Assembly: GCA_914767715.1 (NCBI GenBank)
Contig: OU612074.1
Location: 14,432,062 to 14,496,061, forward strand
DNA from: Membranipora membranacea
Taxonomy: Eukaryota > Bryozoa > Gymnolaemata > Cheilostomatida > Membraniporidae
Reading direction: 5' to 3'
DNA: 64,000 nucleotides
The notes below the pieces were generated by a model that was given only the letters and a program-made list of their open reading frames with translations, did no database searches and was not told the DNA's origin. The position numbers and the translations under genes are program-made. The first letter of the stretch is position 1. Each line of letters begins with the position of its first letter. Positions 58,601 to 64,000 of this stretch are shown here, one piece after another.

Positions 58601-61600
58601 GAAGTGACAAGTTAGGATGATGATGATGATGATAGGATGAGATTTTTTATTAGTTGACACTCTTGTAGATTGTTAGGGAACTGCTATGTGAGATGCAAGG
58701 TCACTCTTTGTGTAGCCAGCAAATACATCTGTGATGAGCTAAAAAGATGAAAACCTCGGTAGTAGCCTAATCAGCTACTTAAAAAATCCATCAGGTGAAA
58801 CTGCCTGCTCTAAGCCTTGAATTTCAACAGAAACTATATCAGAAAATCAATCATGTTGTACTTTGGTATTCCTTTGGTATTTGATAATTGTGCATGCTCA
58901 CTCTGACTTAAAAAACACCATAATTGTTTGAGCGGCTTTTGTGTTAAGCCAGTGTTGTGTTAGTTTGTGTTAAGCGTGTTAAAGTCAGTGGGAACTGATT
59001 GTATCTCTCAGATTTGAGGTGCATTCAAAGTTCAACTCATAGTTAGTTAGTCATAAACATTGAGACATCACTAGACCTTTATGGTTAGTTGGTCTATCGG
59101 CTGTACATTGTTCTGATAAAAATTTTTCGAAACTTCATTTTTATCTACCTTAAAGCGTAGACCCAACTCCCACTTTACTTTTTTTGCCTCTCCTGAGTAG
59201 AATGCACACATTGGAACAGTATTGTTCAAATATTATATTGTGATTCTTATGCAAAATAACTCTCAGCCTTCACCATTTTGTTAAATGTTGTTTAGTCTGA
59301 GAGAAAGACTGTTATATATTATGCTGATGTAATACGATATAAACTAAGTTTTATCTATAGAGCAAGTTGAAACAAATCTAATTTCAACCTGGAATTTCAA
59401 GCGAGATCAGGTAAATCATGTTGGGGGGGATGGAGTAAAGAATTTGCAATAGGAAAAATTTAACACTGAACACTTACTTAGGACTATCATATTAAAAACC
59501 ACGTTAGCTAACGGTAATTGGTTCTAGGCCTCCCCCCACTGAATCAGCTAAATCAGCTATTATCAAATCCTCTATAGGGTATGTTATCTTTGACCGACCT
59601 GCAAATTGCATTGTGGGACATCAATTAAAACTCTTTATTACCAGATTTCTGAATTTACCTCCATGTTGAAACCATAATATATATCAAGTCTATGGTTGAA
59701 ACTGGTAAAGAACGGGTCACATATCCATATCCATTGAAATTATATGAAGCTTTTAGGATGAGTTAGGACAATCAACTAAATTTTCCTCCTCGACTGATCC
59801 CTGCACACATTTCACACGCTCAGTAGGGTGAGCTATCAAATGCATTCAAAAGCACATAACTTGATCTATGTTTGCTAAGCTATTCCTGTAAGCATACACT
59901 CATCTTATTCTTGACTGTTCTACTTTTAGACATACGTATTGACAGATGCCGATGACAATAAAACAGCTCAGCTAGTAGGTGAGTGTCTGATTTCATCTAC
60001 TGACACAGGCACATAGGGGGAGGGGATGCTCTACCTCCCCTAGAATGCTATTGAGTATTCCATGTCAGCTCATTTGGGACTTCCATTTGCTATTTATATC
60101 ATTGAAATGCATTGGAGGCTGGGGATTAAACCCCAGACTCCACAGGAGGGGCTTACAATATCCAGCCTGGTGCTACTTCACTCTCAGGATTTTTTCGCCT
60201 CCCCTACCACTTTTCTTAAACTACATCCCTATGACACCATCATATTATTCATGGTTATGGTGAAGCCTTAATGTTTCTGTCTGGGTATGTGTTCACTGTA
60301 AAGTTGTGGCTACACACGCCGTATTTTCCACAGGATTGGGACATCTGTAGCTCTGCCAGATGCATAGGATAGCTAGGTTAGCTCTGCCAGATGCCTCAGA
60401 TGGGCTAACCAACTTGTTGGTTCTATCCGTAGCCTAAGACTTTAACCTGCAAGTGTCACCTGCGCCTCCATCTGGCTCACTTTCTCATCTCATTTTACGT
60501 AATGCTAAAGAAGGCTGTAGTTTAGAATAAAAATAGTAGAGGCAAAAATCTGAGGCAGGAATGAGGAGTAATGCTGCAACCTCAACAAAACAATTAAGGT
60601 TATATATATATATATAGCAAAGGAAATGTCAAAGGAGTTTTTTATGATATGGATTATTCAATCAATCAATTTTAAGGCCACCTCACCTAGCTTTCTAGGT
60701 GGGGGGAGGGGTGGGTGTGCCTCTCTGCCTCCCCTAAAACTACGGGCCTGATTGCTGTATGCTTTCATCGATCGCTTTCATCTAGATAGAAAACTGAACC
60801 CACTGATGGCAGAACAACCACCACTTAACCTGTCCAGGTGTTTTCCTAACGCGCTGTAGACAGTTTGATTTTCATTCTTTTCGCTGATTGTGTATGAAAG
60901 TGAGGAAAAGAATGAGAATTAAACTGTCTACTTCAGAAAATATCTGGACCGGTAAAGTGATGGGCATTGCTGTGTAAATAGTGATATTGTATTGATGTAG
61001 ATGGAGGCTTTTATTTGAACTGATAATGATGGCTTCTGTTTAAACTGATAGCACATCAGCAATTAAATAATTCTTAATTCAATATTAATATTAATTTATA
61101 GCTGAAAAACTTGAATCAAGGCAGTTGTGAAATCATTTATGAATTTATAACTCTATCATTGTTTTGTAGGTGCTGATAAATTTATAAATACTAAATGTCC
61201 GGCATCTCATCGGAGGTAAGGAAAGTCTTACTATCTAAGTAAACTTGATCTGAGTATGGTAGCCCTATTCATCAATTGATCAAGATTTCTAGGCTTAAAC
61301 AGTAGGGTATTCCCTGTCGATTTTTCTCGCCCACAACAGGGGGCAACTCCTAAAATCTCGGCGAGAAAACTTGCCCATGACACACAAAGGGTTAATATAC
61401 ACTTTAACAATACTGATCAGTGTACCAATGTACCACTAAAAATCAGGTTTACAATAAGTGTAAAATGTTGAAAAATAGTATAGTCAGTCAATGAGTAAAT
61501 TGAATACTTGTAATCACAAACCGTGAAACAAGCTTATCTCAAAGGCCCCTTTTTTGTTTTATTTTGGTTTTTTGGAAAATAAAATAAAAGACAAATGGGG

Positions 61601-63886
61601 CCTTTGAGATAAGGCATGTGAAAGGGGTTGATCTTTATTTTTGTATGACCATTCTAGTTTTTAAAGTGGAGAGAGAGCACGTCCTGTCTATAGTGCTATT
61701 TCCCCCACCCATTGTAAGTGTTCTAAGTGGACTTTTTTCTTTGTGGGAACTCTACTCTCTGGGTGGACAGCAGCCAAAATAGCCGCAATGCAGCTGCAGG
61801 GAATTTTGTGCAATATCTGTCAAATTATGCAAATCCATGCTGTTGAGCGTAGCATTTATGCAGAACTATAGAACTGTAATAGTTTGATTGATAATATGAT
61901 TGAAATCTGGTCAAAACGAATCATTTTCTCACACTGCTTTAAGCAGAGAATGTAGTGGGAACTGTGTTCTAAGAGTTCCCACTCAGAACACTGCCCATTG
62001 TACTCAAGTCCTGTGCTCAACCTGAACCTGAAAATTACGGGGCTCTTGATCTCTTTTTAAGTATGGCTTTTGTTTTTGCCACTTTCTAACTAGAGTTTTG
62101 CCCTCACCTTTCAGATCAGGTTGGTGTTTAACTCATTATTTTTGTCAAAAATTTTCCATTGAGGGATGCAACATACCTAAAATACCGTATTGGTTTAGGT
62201 TTATTTAGTTTAAGTCCTCGGGATATATCTGCACTGCAGTTTTCAGAATACCTTTGGCTAATCTTATTCAAAGAGAATTCTTGTTCAATACGATGTAGGC
62301 GTTTTTTACAGGGTCCATTGACTTCGAGCGACAGTAGTGCTCAATTATCAGGCGCGGATCATTGATGCTTGATCACACTTAGTTTAAGCGCTTAAACGGT
62401 GTCGGGATAGCGGGTAGGAGTATTTCATTATCGACCACTTTCCCAACCAAAAGTGGTTGATAAAGAAATGCTACTACTGGCTATCTCGACACCCTTTAAG
62501 CGCTTACACTAGGTAAAACTAATTTACCATTAATTCTCCTCTTTTATCCGCGTAAGACAATAAATGTTTATAGACATTTTGTATTGTTGTAGACAAGATT
62601 TGGCGTGTAAGCTTCAGTCAATGTACAATTTATTCATCAGCAAAATTCAGCAGTAAGTATAAGATGTAATAATGTACAATAACATATAATGATATATTAT
62701 AATATAACATAATATAATACAATAATCTACAACAATATATGTAAGATAAGCCTGCAGTATTTGCCCATTTTGAAGGTGACCTCCGATACCACACAATAAT
62801 AGCGGATTGCCGTAAAATCCGGGTACCTGATTGCAGAAGTAAATCTCATGACTCTTGCAAGCATCTTTCAAGTGTTTCACAACAGTTGAATTACATTACA
62901 CTTTTGCAGTGTTACACAGTGGAACAGGAAGCATGCAACTTATGAGAATGTAATTCACCATTATTATTTTTATAATTTTCGTTTCTTCGATATAGGTGGG
63001 AATGTCATCCAATCACTTTTTTGATGAGATGTTAGCCATCAGTAGCCCGGCAGCTTTCCATTTGTGTAGAAAGTCAATATTTGCTGACCCCGTGTCACAT
63101 AACGAGTTACAAACTTTCTCTATCAAATTTGGTCTTCTGCATCACTCCCTACTTGATCAAGCCATCTTAGGTCCGCATTAATATATATTTATATTATATA
63201 TGTATATATATTATAATACATAATATATATTTTATATTATGTATATATAATATATATTTTATATTTTTCGGGCAGCCTGATGCCTACTACCTTCTATAGT
63301 CATACTGCACATTTCCTGATATCCTCCTGATTATCTCTCCTGTTGACATGTCCATACAACTCTATTCAATCCTTGTATGTTGAATGTAAACCAAGTTTGC
63401 ACAGTTTGCCTGCATTGGGAATAGCTTCCCCAGTTATCAGTGGAAGGAAAGCAAAACCGAATGCAGGCAACCTGGATCAAACTAGATAATCTATGTTAAA
63501 TGTAATATATGTTCTATTATGTTCACCTACCAATGTATCAACACAAATGAGGCTGTGTGAAAAAAGAAGGAATGTAATTAAATAAATTTTTAAAAAAAAC
63601 AGTTAATCATAGAATGCTGTCCCACCAAATTTCTGAGACAGCTGAAGTAAATCACTGCACAAATGATGATGAATGTAGTGTTTCATATATATTATATTAT
63701 ATATATATATATATATAATTTATGTATTGTAGACACAAGTGGTTCTGTGTCGGTGATGATGACACATATATAGTAATACCTAATCTGGTGAAGACGTTAC
63801 GTCAGTATGATGCTACTCAGAGATGGTATATTGGTAAAAATAGTCTTCCTCATAAATACAGAGTGCAGGAACACACTAATGGAACG
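52691..63886 (+). CDS. Fringe-like beta-1,3-N-acetylglucosaminyltransferase, copy 2 (3' partial)
   Basis: Five exons are in the window: 52691-53041, 59930-59978, 61170-61215, 62593-62652 and 63733-63886. Phases agree with copy 1 throughout, and exons 2, 3 and 4 have exactly the same lengths (49, 46 and 60 bp). The gene continues beyond the right edge. An N-terminal anchor (IVLFSIAILVALYFFI) is followed by a shorter stem than in copy 1 and then by the catalytic start ILIAIKSTKKYHESR, YVLTDADD, KWFCVGDDDTY and YIGKNSLPH. The metal-binding DDD is intact. Exon 5 is 12 bp longer than in copy 1, with extra residues just before its end (RVQEHTNGT). The first intron is about 6.9 kb and is loaded with repeats. 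The role should match copy 1: GlcNAc transfer to O-fucose on Notch-type EGF repeats. Whether it is active cannot be settled, since the PDD and HxH exons are outside. Confidence 0.92.
53525..53720 (+). repeat. tRNA-derived SINE
   Basis: TGGTGCGATGGATAGGACCT (A box) and GCGTTCAATTCCC (B box) are spaced as in a tRNA head. The body continues with CTCATGTGCCACAACAGTAT and similar sequence. It lies in the first intron of Fringe-like copy 2. Confidence 0.55.
54585..54740 (+). repeat. Possible second type of tRNA-derived SINE
   Basis: GGTCTAATGATTAAGGGTA resembles an A box, and GGTCCAAGCATGGATGCCC may be a decayed B box. The downstream sequence is weakly similar to other SINE tails, so the call is tentative. 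Confidence 0.3.
54811..54923. mobile_element. MITE-like element, family B copy
   Basis: GCCAAGTTTGGTCCATTCAC is followed by GGCATTCAGAGTTGTTC, with the inverted right end GGGCAACTGGATTAAACTAG. The central CCACTGGTCTTGCGGCGTGA closely matches the copy at 11842-11957. Confidence 0.65.
55195..55262. repeat. Short tandem repeat
   Basis: AGCTATAGCTAATGTTAGCTATAGC-like units repeat four times or so, at about 18-bp spacing (GCTATAGCTAATGT). Nearby, GATATTTGATATTTGATATT forms another short tandem at about 55530-55565. Confidence 0.8.
56205..56715 (-). pseudogene. 3' end of a LINE reverse transcriptase
   Basis: An open frame of about 164 residues starts inside the protein (KLLGGTFDRHLKFSAHV) and carries the C-terminal features of non-LTR reverse transcriptases: LYQTRVLPHITYAAQCW and RLEKYQRHCLRFIYP. 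A stop precedes it and all upstream domains are missing, so this is a 5'-truncated insertion. It differs from the fragment at 50826-51835 and appears to belong to another LINE clade. It lies in the first intron of Fringe-like copy 2. Confidence 0.8.
57228..57535 (+). repeat. Direct repeat, copy 1 of 2
   Basis: About 300 bp matches 58890-59245 in the same orientation (for example AAACACCATAATTGTTT, TAGTTAGTTAGTCATAAACA and CCTGAGTAGAATGCACACAT). Copy 2 carries an insertion of about 60 bp containing GTGTTAAG repeats. Confidence 0.8.
57940..58610. repeat. Imperfect inverted repeat
   Basis: Left-arm segments (GAGAGTTTTTCATGCTGAT near 58000, GCAAAAGGGAAAGTGAT near 58085) recur in inverse near 58540 (ATCAGCATAAAAAACTCTAC) and 58390 (ATCACTTTCCCTTTTGC). 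The element lies between the two direct-repeat copies at 57228 and 58890. Confidence 0.65.
58890..59245 (+). repeat. Direct repeat, copy 2 of 2
   Basis: Homologous to 57228-57535, with an extra GTGTTAAGCCAGTGTTGTGT-type insertion near 58940-58985. Both copies lie in the first intron of Fringe-like copy 2, flanking the inverted repeat at 57940-58610. Confidence 0.8.
60006..60233. mobile_element. MITE-like element, family C copy 4 (diverged)
   Basis: It starts CAGGCACATAGGGGGAGGGG and contains TACCTCCCCTAGAATG, CATTTGCTATTTATATCATT and, near the right end, CGCCTCCCCTACCAC. The orientation is that of copy 2. It lies right after the second exon of Fringe-like copy 2. Confidence 0.6.
60512..60750. 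mobile_element. MITE-like element, family C copy 5
   Basis: The right end, CTCCCCTAAAACTACGGGCC, is well kept, while the left end (GGCTGTAGTTTAGAA) has drifted. The orientation is that of copy 1. A (TA)n tract has expanded inside it. Confidence 0.6.
60855..60932. repeat. Short inverted repeat
   Basis: GTAGACAGTTTGATTTTCAT and its near-inverse ATGAGAATTAAACTGTCTAC, both extended by CTTTTC/GAAAAG, enclose about 20 bp. Confidence 0.75.
61527..61616. repeat. Perfect inverted repeat
   Basis: GCTTATCTCAAAGGCCCC and GGGGCCTTTGAGATAAGGC flank a T/A-rich centre that itself pairs (TTTTGTTTTATTTT with AAAATAAAATAAAAG). It lies in the third intron of Fringe-like copy 2. Confidence 0.8.
62377..62514. 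mobile_element. Hairpin MITE, family D copy 2
   Basis: TAGTTTAAGCGCTTAAACGG and CCTTTAAGCGCTTACACTA bound inverted arms containing GTGTCGGGATAGCGGGTAG and CTGGCTATCTCGACACC. The core matches the element at 23459-23588. It ends about 80 bp before the fourth exon of Fringe-like copy 2. Confidence 0.75.
63388..63490. mobile_element. MITE-like element, family B copy
   Basis: AAACCAAGTTTGCACAGTTT is followed by GCCTGCATTGGG, with the inverse right arm GAATGCAGGCAACCTGGATC and AAACTAG. It lies in the fourth intron of Fringe-like copy 2. Confidence 0.6.
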
Positions 63887-64000
63887 GTATGTGATTTATT
63901 TAATTGATTATTTATTTATCCACTTAAATCACTGATAATTAAACACTATTTTATTTGGCAGACAACATCATCCTGGTCAGATGTTTCCATAATGTGTTAA

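Overview
This is an AT-rich window of animal nuclear DNA. The evidence for that is short coding exons with GT-AG borders and matching phases, introns from about 0.4 to 7 kb, many non-autonomous transposon relics, LINE and SINE fragments, and two Fringe-type glycosyltransferases, a metazoan Notch-pathway family. I see no prokaryotic operon structure. The sequence fits an invertebrate, but I cannot name the species. All gene models were built by hand from exon homology, splice sites and codon phase; no search was run.

Layout. (1) 194-3835, plus strand: the last three exons I can see of an unrecognised gene entering from the left, with a decayed MULE/FAR1-like transposase (864-2760) sitting in its last intron. 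(2) 5618-13128, plus: a six-exon gene of unknown function with a Thr/Pro repeat, a helical domain, coiled-coil exons and an acidic tail. (3) 13129-18003: repeats, including a possible LTR. (4) 18004-23975, minus: a complete six-exon carbohydrate sulfotransferase of the CHST8-14 group, 353 residues. (5) 23976-28069: intergenic, with a tRNA-derived SINE and a GC-rich hairpin cluster. (6) 28070-35842 or further, minus: mitochondrial acetyl-CoA acetyltransferase (ACAT1-like), nine firm exons. (7) 37129-48025, plus: a complete ten-exon Fringe-like gene, 390 residues. (8) 52691 to beyond the right edge, plus: a second Fringe-like gene, with its first five exons in the window.

The two Fringe-like genes share exon borders and phases, and exons 2-4 have identical lengths (49, 46 and 60 bp). 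They are tandem duplicates in the same orientation. Fringe proteins and CHST8-14 sulfotransferases are both type II Golgi enzymes that modify glycans, but here they are separated by a mitochondrial thiolase gene, so there is no evidence that the neighbourhood is functional.

The rest of the window is rich in short palindromic elements: at least four MITE-like families with two or more copies here, several near-perfect single hairpins, a nested inverted-repeat structure at 8441-9608, a 32-bp minisatellite just inside a Fringe intron, and two decayed LINE reverse transcriptase fragments. I found no wholly new system. The best leads are the unrecognised coiled-coil gene, the tandem Fringe pair, and the recently mobile MITE families.
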